Shown one piece after another: positions 1-8,645 of a stretch of DNA of 64,000 nucleotides (position 1 is the stretch's first letter; every line of letters starts with the position of its first letter). Source of the stretch: Candidatus Eremiobacterota bacterium (GTDB taxonomy: Bacteria; Vulcanimicrobiota; CADAWZ01; Ess09-12). The stretch spans positions 1 through 64,000 of the forward strand of contig JAVHLM010000002.1 in assembly GCA_031082125.1 (NCBI GenBank), written 5' to 3'. The position numbers and the translations under genes are program-made. The notes beneath the pieces are model-generated. The model did not search any database. It saw only the letters and a program-made list of their open reading frames with translations, and was not told the DNA's origin.

Positions 1-33
1 AATAAAAAGGGTAACCGCCCCATATTTTCAAGT

Positions 34-1602
34 GTGCCTCTTTTGAAGAGGCGGATGTGGAATCGCCGCATCAGCGATCCCGATGAGGTCACCGGTCAGG
101 ATGGCGCGGGAGAGGACGGTGACAATCCATGGTCCTCTCAGTGGAGCATCTTCTTTCCGTCGTGGCTGGAAGAGGCCCGGCCGGAAAGAGGTGCCGGGGG
201 CTCCGCGAGGGAAATTGCAGGCCGCCTCATAAGGGCCGCCTCGATCCGCCAGAGGCTCGACGTGGCCATAGGCATGCTCCTGCGGGCGATGGACGAGAGG
301 CAGCTCCAGCGCCTTCTCGGCTACGAGTTCATCGAGGACTACGCCGGGGAGCGCTGCGGATTCTCGATGGCCCAGACCCGCCAGCTCATTAAGATGGCCG
401 AGGGCTTCCACCGCCACTCCCTCACCGAGGATGCCTTCAAGAAGGGCGTCATCACCAGGGAGCAGGCGCGCCTCATTCTTCCCCTCGTGGACTCCAGGAA
501 TGAAAAGCAGTGGATTGCCTATGCGGCGAGCGTCCCCACCGTTGACCTCAGGGAAGAGGCGGGACGCATCGCCCGGATCCTGGAGTATGACTGCCTTGCC
601 CCGCACAATTATGTGATTCTTCCCGGGTTCCGCTATGTCACCGACGAGAGGTTCCACGACCTGCCGGAGGAGGTGCAGGATCTCATAAGGAGCGGCTCAT
701 GGTACATGGGACAGACTTGTATACCGCAGTCCAATAAAAAAATGGTGTCTGTCCCCAATTATTGGCCCCTCTCATCAGATGACGAGGAGCTCGTCGCCTC
801 CCGGGACAGGCGCCTCGATGCGCCCTGGAAGTATTTCAGCGATGTGGAGGAGTTCCTCGCCTCCGAGGCATCATTGAAAATTGAAAAAGATTCTACCCTG
901 TGTGCGGGCCTCGGAAACCAGTCGGGGAGCGATCAACTGTATGGGGGGGCATGCAACGGGGAGGAGCAGGCACCCCATGGGCAGGGATGCCAGAATCCCA
1001 TGTGTTCCTGTCATCAGTCACTGGAAAAAGCCCGGGAAGCCTGCACCATTCCCCGGGGTGAGCGCCCCGAGGAAACCTTCCTGGTGGACATCCTCTCGGC
1101 GGGAAACTCCCTGCGGGCGGCAACGAGCACCATGATGATAAAGTTCTTCCTTCCCCGGGAGCTTGAGGTGCTCTGGAACCTGGCGGCCCGGGCTTTTCTC
1201 GCCAGGCTCTCCCAGGCCGAAGGCGCCGACAGCCTCGGGCTCCCCGAAGAGAAATTCCTTGCCGCCCTGCTGGCAGAGTACCTCAGGACCGAGGGAACTA
1301 TGAAAAAAGCAGCCCATCACCACAAAATCCTGAAGCGGGACCGGTTCCGCTGCCAGACTCCCGGCTGCCGCTGCAGGCGTAACCTCCATGTGCACCACCT
1401 CATCAGGCGCTCCCAGGGGGGCACCGATGACGAGTGGAACCTCATCACCCTCTGCGAGGCCTGCCACCTCCACCTCCTCCACGGTCTCAGGACCCTCACC
1501 GTGAGGGGCAGGGCGCCCTTTGAGCTCACCTTCACCTTCGGATCCTCTGAAGACGGTGAGCCTTTCCTGGTGTACAGAAACGGCTCAAAAAAGCGTCCCT
1601 GA
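34..1602 (+). CDS. HNH-family nuclease, DUF222-like
   Basis: Predicted HNH endonuclease of 522 residues from GTG 34; ATG 55 in frame is an alternative start. Residues about 75-195 form a helical region like the domain that precedes HNH in DUF222/13E12-type proteins. The C-terminal HNH core is clear: a Cys pair, HVHH at 452-455, Asn469 before the second pair, and CEACH at 474-478. A Cys-rich, low-conservation linker lies near residues 285-340. Residues about 225-241 are encoded by an inserted palindromic element (708-755) that keeps the frame. Such nucleases often occur in many copies per genome with unknown biological role. No partner gene is seen beside it, so a function in defence or mobility is only a guess. 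Confidence 0.8.
   Translation: MPLLKRRMWNRRISDPDEVTGQDGAGEDGDNPWSSQWSIFFPSWLEEARPERGAGGSAREIAGRLIRAASIRQRLDVAIGMLLRAMDERQLQRLLGYEFIEDYAGERCGFSMAQTRQLIKMAEGFHRHSLTEDAFKKGVITREQARLILPLVDSRNEKQWIAYAASVPTVDLREEAGRIARILEYDCLAPHNYVILPGFRYVTDERFHDLPEEVQDLIRSGSWYMGQTCIPQSNKKMVSVPNYWPLSSDDEELVASRDRRLDAPWKYFSDVEEFLASEASLKIEKDSTLCAGLGNQSGSDQLYGGACNGEEQAPHGQGCQNPMCSCHQSLEKAREACTIPRGERPEETFLVDILSAGNSLRAATSTMMIKFFLPRELEVLWNLAARAFLARLSQAEGADSLGLPEEKFLAALLAEYLRTEGTMKKAAHHHKILKRDRFRCQTPGCRCRRNLHVHHLIRRSQGGTDDEWNLITLCEACHLHLLHGLRTLTVRGRAPFELTFTFGSSEDGEPFLVYRNGSKKRP
708..755. repeat. REP-like palindromic element inside the HNH gene
   Basis: The ends are GGGACAGAC (708-716) and its exact reverse complement GTCTGTCCC (747-755), separated by 30 bases. 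The total is 48 bp, a multiple of three, so the host reading frame is kept and 16 codons are added. Short elements with GGGGACAGAC/GTCTGTCCCC ends are common dispersed repeats in several phyla and are often linked to Y1/RAYT-type transposases. Only this copy was noticed in the window. Confidence 0.6.
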
Positions 1603-1792
1603 GCAAAAGCCCACAGCGCAGGAGACTATGCCACGCCCTGGCCTCACGATACTGGACCTGTGAGAGACCCGACCTCCCCGGGGATCTTATGAAAAGGGGC
1701 TCTTGAAGGGGAGCTGCAGCGCGTGTCCCCGGGGTTACCCGGCGATCCTCCAGGCTGCTGTACGGTGAGAGATGAAAGGGCTTGAAAAAATC

Positions 1793-1826
1793 AAAACCCA
1801 CCGTTTTCTCTTCAACAGTGGGTTTT
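1793..1826 (-). terminator. Rho-independent terminator after tRNA-Ala
   Basis: A perfect 9-bp stem pairs AAAACCCAC (1793-1801) with GTGGGTTTT (1818-1826). Read on the minus strand it is followed by a T-rich tail, directly downstream of the tRNA. Confidence 0.75.
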
Positions 1827-1833
1827 CACGGAG

Positions 1834-1906
1834 TGGAGATGGGGAGAGTCGAACTCCCGACCTCTTGAGTGCGATTCAAGCGCTCTCCCAACTGAGCTAC
1901 ACCCCC
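1834..1906 (-). tRNA. tRNA-Ala(CGC)
   Basis: A 73-nt cloverleaf on the minus strand. The acceptor stem GGGGGTG pairs with CATCTCC and includes the G3-U70 wobble that identifies alanine tRNAs. The anticodon loop ATCGCAC gives anticodon CGC. The T-arm GGGAGTTCGACTCTCCC is canonical. CCA is not encoded. A strong terminator follows. Confidence 0.93.
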
Positions 1907-2026
1907 ATGTGCCCACATTATAGCCAATTGCAGGAAAAAAGTCAACAAAATTGACTTTTTTCCTATTTTTTCTTATACTGATACAGAAAGCACCAGGGTG
2001 TACCGGTCCTTTTCAAGGGAAAGATA

Positions 2027-2977
2027 ATGAAATCCAGGGTTCTTATCGCAGACGATGACAGTGCATTCCGCAGCATGATCCGCGTTGCGCTCGAAGCTGA
2101 GGAATACGACGTTTCCGAGGCATCGGACGGCCAGCAGTGCATAGAGAAGGCTCTTAAAGACAATCCCCATATCATTCTCCTCGATGTAGTGATGCCTACC
2201 ATGGATGGCCTTAAGGCCTGCAGCCTGCTGAGAGGCATGGCTTCCACGAAGCAGATTCCCATCATAATCCTTACGGTAAAGAGTGAAGTTGAGCATAAGC
2301 TTGAGGGATTCGGATGCGGTGCCGATGATTACCTTCCCAAGCCTTTCGATCCCTCGGAGCTTGCCGCACGGATAGGAGCCATTCTTGCAAGAACTCATGA
2401 AATGAAGAACCGTGTGGAAAACCTGGAGACTCTTTATCATAAGGTCTCTTCGGCCAACGAATTCCTCAGAAAGCAGATGATAATTGATGAGCTCACCTCG
2501 CTCTATAACTACCGCTACTTCATGAAGAGACTCGAAGAGGAGGTAAACCGCTGTATCCGCTACAGCAGGCATTTTACCTTGATACTTTTTGACCTGGATG
2601 ACTTCGCGAGGATTAACAGCATTTATGGCCACCAGTTCGGCGACAGGATCCTCAAGGAGATAGGCTTCATTCTTCTCAATATGCTGAGGGGGATTGACAT
2701 AGTGGCGCGTTACGGGGGGGAGAAGTTTATCGCGCTCCTGCCCGAGACTGACCTTCCCGGCGCCGAGAGCGTAGCCTCACGAATTCAGAGCAAGATAAAC
2801 CGCCTAGAGGCGGCAGAAGGTTCCCAGAGGCTCATGGAGAAGATCACGATAAGTGGTTCCGTGTGCCTCTTTCCTGACCATGGGGGAAGCACCGACGAGA
2901 TCCTTGCATCGGCGGAAAAGAGCATAGAGAAGGCAAAAAGGCAGGGCAAGCACCTCATTATCACCGCAGAAGCATAG
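2027..2977 (+). CDS. Response regulator with degenerate GGDEF domain
   Basis: 316 residues. The N-terminal receiver domain (1-120) has the acidic cluster at 9-11, phosphoacceptor Asp53 and the conserved KPF motif after the ADDYLPKPF loop. After a short coiled linker, residues 150-315 form a GGDEF domain of the PleD/diguanylate-cyclase type. The signature is GGEKF at 230-234, with Lys in place of the usual second acidic residue. Since both acidic residues normally help bind Mg-GTP, cyclic-di-GMP synthesis is doubtful and a binding or sensory role is possible. ATG 2027 follows an AAGGGA-type ribosome site. It stands alone upstream of the small propeptide-like gene at 3013, which may be co-transcribed. 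Confidence 0.88.
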   Translation: MKSRVLIADDDSAFRSMIRVALEAEEYDVSEASDGQQCIEKALKDNPHIILLDVVMPTMDGLKACSLLRGMASTKQIPIIILTVKSEVEHKLEGFGCGADDYLPKPFDPSELAARIGAILARTHEMKNRVENLETLYHKVSSANEFLRKQMIIDELTSLYNYRYFMKRLEEEVNRCIRYSRHFTLILFDLDDFARINSIYGHQFGDRILKEIGFILLNMLRGIDIVARYGGEKFIALLPETDLPGAESVASRIQSKINRLEAAEGSQRLMEKITISGSVCLFPDHGGSTDEILASAEKSIEKAKRQGKHLIITAEA

Positions 2978-3012
2978 GAGTTTGCGGAAGGTTATCACAG
3001 GAGCAAGGGGGG

Positions 3013-3390
3013 ATGTTTATGGAGATCAGGGACAAGTCGCTTCAGTTTGAGTACCCGCTCGGGAGCGGGAGGCAGAATGAAGAGCAGGAAGAGCCTGTCT
3101 GCGATAAGTTCAGCTTTTCGGAGCATGATCTCTCGGAAGAGGGAAAGATCACCCTGATTATTCAGGTGAAGGAAAACCAGTCGTGCGGCGCCATGAAGGA
3201 GCAGTGCAAAAAATGCGGGATGGGAAGGCTCAAGGAGGATCTTGAGATAATTAACGGTTTTACCGTAGAGATTGATCCCAGGGATCTCATTGAATTTGTA
3301 AAAAAGATGCCGAAGGAAGCGGAGATCACCGTCGATCACCATGAACCCTTCCCTCTGACGGGAAAGCAGAAGAATATCTTCGGCATATGA
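3013..3390 (+). CDS. Free-standing subtilisin-propeptide (I9)-like small protein
   Basis: 125 residues with no protease domain. The C-terminal two-thirds align by eye with the propeptide of the subtilase at 19140: both run from a leader through K-I/L-x-x-I/L-I/L to a NG-F/Y-TVEI-D/N-P core and an L-F-I helix. Here the core is at about residues 79-90. I9 propeptides fold their protease and inhibit it, so this could be a trans-acting inhibitor or chaperone; that role is inferred. The N-terminus carries the same leader as the subtilase (motif CDKFSFS, Asp31). A CAMKEQC-KKC-like Cys cluster near residues 58-69 (three Cys) is absent from the subtilase. ATG 3013 follows a GGGGGG-rich ribosome site. 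The gene is 35 bp downstream of the receiver-GGDEF gene. Confidence 0.6.
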   Translation: MFMEIRDKSLQFEYPLGSGRQNEEQEEPVCDKFSFSEHDLSEEGKITLIIQVKENQSCGAMKEQCKKCGMGRLKEDLEIINGFTVEIDPRDLIEFVKKMPKEAEITVDHHEPFPLTGKQKNIFGI

Positions 3391-3409
3391 GCCCTCCCGC
3401 ACGGGACTC

Positions 3410-4399
3410 TCAGGCGGAATGGAGCTCTATGGTGTCCTGGTCCTGGAGCACATAGTCCTTCTGCACCATCTGCCCCTCGTATTTTTTTGAGCCCCAGATG
3501 CGGGCATATTTGAATTTTTCTTCAAACTCCTTGTGGATTGCCCGGGCCAGGTCCAGGACGGTGCTCCCTTTCGCGAGCACGTGGGGATGGTCCGGGTCGG
3601 CCTTCCTGCCGGGAGCCCTCGTATAGACCCTCACTATCTCGAGCCATTCGAAAATCCCGCGCTTGAACTCTTCGAGGTGCTCGCTCCGCAGGCATGAGAG
3701 GGCAATCAGGGGGAACCTTGCACCATAGAGCTCCCTGAGCACGGAAAAATTTTCCATGGCCTCTTCGCTCTCAGCCTTGGTGCATGCCACAAGGGTTCTT
3801 ATGCGGGCAGCGCTTTGAAGGGCCTCTTCACGGGAGGGCTGGTCAGCAAGCAGGATCTTTGCCTGCTGGAGTCGCCCTATGACGGTTTCGAGCTGCTCCA
3901 GAGGATCCTGGGCCCCGAGATCGACGGTCAGGACAAGACCGTCGGCATTTCTTATGATTCCGGGGAGCCATGTCTCCATGAACTCATCCGATATGGCAGG
4001 CGTATCGACCATCTGTATCGGGACATTTTCAAACTTCATCATGCCGGGAATGACCTTCCGTGTCGTGTAAGGGTAGTCGGCCACCTCGCTTTTTGCATTG
4101 GTCACCGATGAGAGGAGCGCCGATTTCCCCGAGTTGGGAAATCCCGCGATAATGACCTGCCGCGCCCCTTCCTTTTCCACATGGTAGCTGAACTGGCTTT
4201 TCCCGGACTGCTTCTTCGCCGAATCAAGGGTGAGCTTCTTTATTCTCCGCCTGATGTCGGCCTGCATCTTCTCGGTGCCCTTGTGCTTCGGGATAGTGGC
4301 ATACATCTCTTCAAGGGCGCTTATTTTCTCCTCGTTTGTCTTTGCATCCCTGAAGCGCTGCTCCGCTGCAATGTACTGGGGAGTGAGATTCGCCGGCAT
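3410..4399 (-). CDS. DRG/Obg-family GTPase with C-terminal TGS domain
   Basis: 329 residues. A helical N-terminal region (1-75) is followed by a G domain with P-loop GFPNSGKS near residue 85, a Thr-containing switch (YPYTTRK) and DTPA as G3. The last 65 residues form a TGS domain ending in a QDxDTIELH pattern typical of DRG proteins. These GTPases associate with ribosomes or RNA, and the DRG branch is best known from archaea and eukaryotes, with scattered bacterial members. It is convergent with the gene at 3013 and separated from it by only 19 bp. Confidence 0.85.
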   Translation of the reverse strand: MPANLTPQYIAAEQRFRDAKTNEEKISALEEMYATIPKHKGTEKMQADIRRRIKKLTLDSAKKQSGKSQFSYHVEKEGARQVIIAGFPNSGKSALLSSVTNAKSEVADYPYTTRKVIPGMMKFENVPIQMVDTPAISDEFMETWLPGIIRNADGLVLTVDLGAQDPLEQLETVIGRLQQAKILLADQPSREEALQSAARIRTLVACTKAESEEAMENFSVLRELYGARFPLIALSCLRSEHLEEFKRGIFEWLEIVRVYTRAPGRKADPDHPHVLAKGSTVLDLARAIHKEFEEKFKYARIWGSKKYEGQMVQKDYVLQDQDTIELHSA

Positions 4400-4574
4400 A
4401 GGCAGACTGCTGACCTGATGATGTAGATAATAGTATGATCATGATATTCCATATAAAGGGGGGCTCCCTCCTTTCGAGCCTTCTCTCATCGGCGGGGAGG
4501 AAGGCCTAAAAGAGGAAATTCCCCCCCATTGAGAGAAACTTACAGAGGTCATTTAAGAAAGGGAGGACTCTTAC

Positions 4575-5636
4575 ATGAAAAAGCTCGTATTACTGATGTG
4601 CGCTGTGGCGGTGCTGCTGCTGGTGTGTGCCTCACAGCCGGGGTGGGCAGAACAGTACAGGCTGGTGAAACATTTTGGGTACCTTGACGGGTGGGGTAAT
4701 GCCATGCGCTTCCCGACAGGTATCTTTGTGCAGGAAGGCAAGGGCACCAAGTATGATTGTGATGACCGGTGCAAGTATCTCAAAAAAGGCTATGAGGCCA
4801 AGTGCAGGGATTCGGCAAAAAAAGACGACACAAGGATCTTTGTTGCCGACTGGGACAGCCACCGCCTGGAAAAATATGACATGGACGGCCACCTTCTCAA
4901 GAGGTATGGCGACATCTGCCCCATGAAACCCTATGATCTCGTCATCGACAACAAGGGCGCCATTCACTCATCCTGCGAGTATTATGACAGGATCAGAAAA
5001 GTCAATTCCAAGGGCTACGTTGCCCATGTCTTTTTCCCCAATTATACGAACTATGCCGAGATTGGCACCGATCTGGTGGCTTCCTGCGACGATCCCCGCG
5101 GAATGGCCCTCTGCCCCCGCGGCAATATAGTGATAGCCGACTACGGCTACAGGAAGATTTTTGTCTTTGACGACCAGAAGCGCTATATCACGAGCTTCTC
5201 CACCACCGTGGACGGCGATTATGATGCGCTGCCCGAGACGGAGAAGAAGGATATGGATCCCCTTCCCAGGCCCATCGATGTGGCAGTTGACGGCCAGGGA
5301 AATTGCTACGTGTGCTACAATAAGGTCTTCGGCGTGAGAAAGTTCAACGCGCAGGGTCAGCTCTCTTCCGATTTCCCCAGGACCCTCTCCCTTCCCGGGA
5401 GCGAGATGAAGCTCGGCGGCCTTGCCCTTGACAGGAACGGCTCGATTTTCGTCACCGACATGACCAAGTGCATGGTCCACAAGATTTCGCCTCAGGGCTC
5501 CGTGGTGGCCTCATGGGGCCGGAACGGCCAGCTGCCAGGCGATTTCTACCACCCCATGGGAATAGCTGTTGATTCAAAGGACCGTGTTTACGTGGTGGAT
5601 CATGGCAACCACCGGGTGCAGGTTTTCGCGCCTTAG
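4575..5636 (+). CDS. Exported NHL-repeat beta-propeller protein
   Basis: 353 residues with a Sec signal peptide (hydrophobic residues 4-20, likely cut after PGWA). The mature part has repeated NHL-type blades with patterns such as G-x-A-V/L-D-x-x-G-x-x-Y/F-V-x-D and ends in a canonical DHGNHRVQVF blade. Four Cys lie in a short insertion after the first blade (about residues 54-74). NHL propellers bind proteins, RNA or sugars and no catalytic site is evident. ATG 4575 follows a GGGAGG ribosome site. A strong terminator follows the stop. Confidence 0.82.
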   Translation: MKKLVLLMCAVAVLLLVCASQPGWAEQYRLVKHFGYLDGWGNAMRFPTGIFVQEGKGTKYDCDDRCKYLKKGYEAKCRDSAKKDDTRIFVADWDSHRLEKYDMDGHLLKRYGDICPMKPYDLVIDNKGAIHSSCEYYDRIRKVNSKGYVAHVFFPNYTNYAEIGTDLVASCDDPRGMALCPRGNIVIADYGYRKIFVFDDQKRYITSFSTTVDGDYDALPETEKKDMDPLPRPIDVAVDGQGNCYVCYNKVFGVRKFNAQGQLSSDFPRTLSLPGSEMKLGGLALDRNGSIFVTDMTKCMVHKISPQGSVVASWGRNGQLPGDFYHPMGIAVDSKDRVYVVDHGNHRVQVFAP

Positions 5637-5661
5637 CCTTTATTTCAGCAGAACCTGACAA

Positions 5662-5689
5662 AGGCCGGCTCTCTGCCGGCCTTTTTTTT
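5662..5689 (+). terminator. Rho-independent terminator
   Basis: Stem AGGCCGGC (5662-5669) pairs with GCCGGCCT (5675-5682) and is followed by a run of T. It ends the NHL-protein transcript. Confidence 0.88.
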
Positions 5690-5818
5690 GTCGGGGAATA
5701 TTTTCATGGAATTCCAGGTAGAACCTCCATGAAGGGGATGCCGTGCCTCTCTTGATGGCTGCGGTGCTCCGTGGTATAATGGGAGGAAGTGAAAGCTGTC
5801 GTGACAGGGAAGCTCTCT

Positions 5819-6628
5819 ATGGAAGCTCGTGAAGTTCGCTTTGTGCGCAGAAGGAAATGGACGGTTCTCCATAAGGCCATTTTGATTTCCCTGATCTTTC
5901 ACCTGGTGCTCATACCAGTCATTTCACTCACGGGAAAGGCACCAAATTCGCGTTTTAATCCTGACAAGTTCCAGGTTTTCTTTGTCGATGCCGTTCCTGC
6001 CGGAGATGAGAAACCCTCATCAGGGGATGCGCCCCGCCGTGAAGCTCCAGAGGAAAAGCTCTTTGATGTCGATCTCGCAAAGACGCCGGTAATCACCGCG
6101 TCGGAGCCACCACCCCTTCCCGGCGAAGCGCCCCCTCCCCTGATTTCCTTCACTCAGGACCGTGAGCCACCGCCTGGCAGTCCGCCGCCCGAGCTTACCG
6201 GCGGCTCCCCCCAGGGTGATGAAGGGGGAGGCTCTGCGGGAGGAGGCTCCGGTGACGGGACAGGAACAGGCGCAGGCACGGGCGCAATGGTGGCGCCTAC
6301 CGCCCTGGCAGGCGGCTGCAAGCTCTTTATTCTCCCGCCCAAAGAGGCGCCTCTCCCGTTGACAAATGCCCTCGCATTCTGTGAAGGCATCACCAGGTCA
6401 GAGACTTTTTCCGCAAAATCAATCGAGATGACCGTCTCTCTCGATCAGGAAGGCCAGCCGTCAAATATCAGGCTTGTCCGTTCATGCGGCAACAAGGAAA
6501 TCGACAATGCGGTGCTGGAGTTGATGGGCCTGATGCGCTTTGACACGGCGCACCTGGCGAGCGCGCCTCAGTACTATCTCACCCTTGTCGTGGTGAATAA
6601 TGAGATCTCCGCCAAGGGCTCTCAGTAA
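5819..6628 (+). CDS. TonB-like energy-transducer family protein
   Basis: 269 residues from ATG 5819, chosen because AGGGAAG lies 6 nt upstream; the longer reading from GTG 5789 has its GGGAGG only 1 nt away. Residues about 20-40 are one membrane helix after a basic stretch (RRRKW), as in TonB. A Pro/Gly/Glu-rich periplasmic spacer covers about 60-170. The C-terminal 90 residues resemble a TonB domain, with the K-x-I-E/x-M-T-V-x-L-D-x-x-G-x-P pattern and a final beta strand. TonB couples the ExbB-ExbD proton motor to outer-membrane transport, but no exbB/exbD is nearby. A role in periplasmic force transfer or cell-envelope linkage is inferred. Confidence 0.68.
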   Translation: MEAREVRFVRRRKWTVLHKAILISLIFHLVLIPVISLTGKAPNSRFNPDKFQVFFVDAVPAGDEKPSSGDAPRREAPEEKLFDVDLAKTPVITASEPPPLPGEAPPPLISFTQDREPPPGSPPPELTGGSPQGDEGGGSAGGGSGDGTGTGAGTGAMVAPTALAGGCKLFILPPKEAPLPLTNALAFCEGITRSETFSAKSIEMTVSLDQEGQPSNIRLVRSCGNKEIDNAVLELMGLMRFDTAHLASAPQYYLTLVVVNNEISAKGSQ

Positions 6629-7497
6629 TCTCTTTTTGCGAGCCAGTCTCTCAGCTTGAAGACCACCCTGCGATGGATCTGCTGGAGTTTCTGAAGGGAT
6701 ATCCCCATCTTTTCCGCTACTGTGTTGAAAGACGCTCCCTGGTAGTAGTGGAGCTGGATGAGAGTCTTTTCATCTTCGTCAAGCTCCGCCATGGCGCTCT
6801 TGATGATATTCTTGTCTTCCTGGGCCTCGTACTCGCTCACGGGATCGCTACCCGTCTTGTCCTCGAGCACATCAAGAAAGGAGAAGCTCTCTTCTTCCCC
6901 GTCTGAAAGAGGCTGATCAAGCGAGGGGACGTACATGCAGAAAAGGTCCAGCACAAGGTCGGAGACTTCTCTTGAAGTGGTTTTCAGCTCCCTGGCGATT
7001 TCCTCCTCTGTTCCCGGCCGTCCATGTTCCATCATGAACTTTTCCATGGCCTGCTGCAGCGAGCGGACCTTGGCACGGGTTCTTTCCGGCATCCAGTCAA
7101 GGTCGCGCAGGCCGTTGAAAATGGCTCCTCTGATGACCGGCGTGGCATAGGTTTCAAACTTGACGCCCCTGGAGGCGTCAAACTGCTCGATGGCCCGCAT
7201 GAGTCCAATGGTTCCGTCGCTCACCAGGTCATCCATTTCAATGCCGGACCAGAGTTTTTTCAGTATTCCCAGCGCGATCTGCTTTACAAGGGGAAGATAG
7301 TGTTCCAGGAGACTCTCCTTCGCCCGCGAGTCGTTCCTTCCCTTGTAAAGCTCCCACAATGCAGCCGGTTCTTCCAAGTGATGCCTCCAGAGAGTGGTAT
7401 TGTGATAAATAATTTCCTGGAACTGCGGGAAATCCTCTTTTCTCCTCATGGGGCGAAAATGGGGGGGGGACGGCAAGAGGATTTTTAATCTTTTCAA
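6622..7497 (-). CDS. Sigma-70 family factor, FliA/SigB-like
   Basis: Up to 291 residues. The stretch from LWELYKGRND through DDLVSDGTIGLMRAIEQFD, GVKFETYATPVIRGAIFNGLRDLDW and PERTRAKVR is typical of regions 2 and 3 of FliA/SigB/SigF-group factors. Region 4 near the C-terminus has an HTH (YQGASFNTVAEKMGIS). The start is uncertain: TTG 7497 and ATG 7449 both lack a clear ribosome site. Group-3 sigma factors of this type control motility or stress genes. No anti-sigma gene is adjacent. The 3' end overlaps the TonB-like gene by 7 bp in convergent orientation, and the 5' end faces the receiver gene at 7538. Confidence 0.85.
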   Translation of the reverse strand: MKRLKILLPSPPHFRPMRRKEDFPQFQEIIYHNTTLWRHHLEEPAALWELYKGRNDSRAKESLLEHYLPLVKQIALGILKKLWSGIEMDDLVSDGTIGLMRAIEQFDASRGVKFETYATPVIRGAIFNGLRDLDWMPERTRAKVRSLQQAMEKFMMEHGRPGTEEEIARELKTTSREVSDLVLDLFCMYVPSLDQPLSDGEEESFSFLDVLEDKTGSDPVSEYEAQEDKNIIKSAMAELDEDEKTLIQLHYYQGASFNTVAEKMGISLQKLQQIHRRVVFKLRDWLAKRDY

Positions 7498-7537
7498 ATA
7501 ATTGAATCATGGATGCACTGCCTTTCGGAGAGAGCCG

Positions 7538-8476
7538 TTGAAGAAGCACAAAATCCTCATCGTAGACTATGAACCATCGGTGCTCAAAGTACTTGCCTCT
7601 ATTCTTATCAAGGCCGGCTACGAGTGTATCACCCTGGACAACAGCGACGAAGTGCTCTCTCTTGTCGGAAAAGATATCCCCGACCTCCTTATCATTGACA
7701 GGGCGATGCCCGGGAAGGACGGTCTCGCGGTCTCCAGGGAGATTAAAAAGAAGCCCCGCTTTTCGCAGATACCCATTCTGATGCTCACCGGCGCGTGCAG
7801 CGAAGAGGAGCGGATCGATGCCCTGGAGAGCGTCGTCGATGACTATTACTGCAAGCCTTTTAATCCCAATGAGCTGCTTGCCAAGATCAAGGCAATTCTC
7901 CGCCACAGCACAAGGATCCGTGACAGCAACCCCACGACAAGGCTTCCCGGGGGAAACGCTCTGGAGGAGGAAGTGAACAGGCGCCTCACCCACGGCGAAG
8001 TATTTGCTCTCATGCATGTGGATATTGACAATTTCAAGGCTTATGCCGATGCCTATGGATTCAACAGCGCCAACAGGATGATCAAGCTCTGCGGGAAGAT
8101 CCTGATCCAGGCCATCGAGGCCTTTGATGAAGGCCATCCCTTTCTCTCCCATGTAGGAGGCGATGATTTTATCATCATCACCGGCGTGGAGCTTTTTGAG
8201 AGAGTGGCATTGAAAATCATCGATCTCTTTGACTCGCAGGTACAATCCTGCTTTAAAAAGGAGGATCTTGACAGGGGCTCCTTTACGGGGGGTGACAGGA
8301 AGGGAGAGGCAAGGGATTTCCCGATCACCTCCCTCTCGATAGGAAGCACCACCAATATGAAGCGCCTCTTTCATGATGCCTCAGAAATGGGCTCATACCT
8401 GGTGAAGGCCAAGAACAGGGCCAAGCAGCTCGAGAAGAAAAAGCAAGGCAAGAGCACTTTCTTCCACCTGGAATGA
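7538..8476 (+). CDS. Response regulator with GGDEF-like domain
   Basis: 312 residues from TTG 7538, chosen for the GGAGAG site 4-5 nt upstream; an earlier in-frame TTG at 7502 has no ribosome site. The receiver domain has Asp10, Glu12, phosphoacceptor Asp54 and Lys in CKPF. The C-terminal domain keeps the GGDEF fold pattern (HVDIDNFKAYADAYGF) and the signature GGDDF at 207-211. Asp replaces the second glutamate, and the region after it has a longer, charged insertion. Cyclase activity is uncertain. It is divergent from the sigma-factor gene with a very short gap, which may indicate linked control. Confidence 0.82.
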   Translation: MKKHKILIVDYEPSVLKVLASILIKAGYECITLDNSDEVLSLVGKDIPDLLIIDRAMPGKDGLAVSREIKKKPRFSQIPILMLTGACSEEERIDALESVVDDYYCKPFNPNELLAKIKAILRHSTRIRDSNPTTRLPGGNALEEEVNRRLTHGEVFALMHVDIDNFKAYADAYGFNSANRMIKLCGKILIQAIEAFDEGHPFLSHVGGDDFIIITGVELFERVALKIIDLFDSQVQSCFKKEDLDRGSFTGGDRKGEARDFPITSLSIGSTTNMKRLFHDASEMGSYLVKAKNRAKQLEKKKQGKSTFFHLE

Positions 8477-8645
8477 CGTGGGCCTTTTTATCCTCAAGAA
8501 GGACTTTGCCCCCGGGGGGGAAAATTATTACACGGGATGCCGGGCGGAATGGCCGGGACAAGAGAGATACGAATCCAGGTTCTAAATTCAATCCGGCGAG
8601 TAAAAAGCAGTCACTATCCATGAATATCTGAAAGGAGAAATCATC

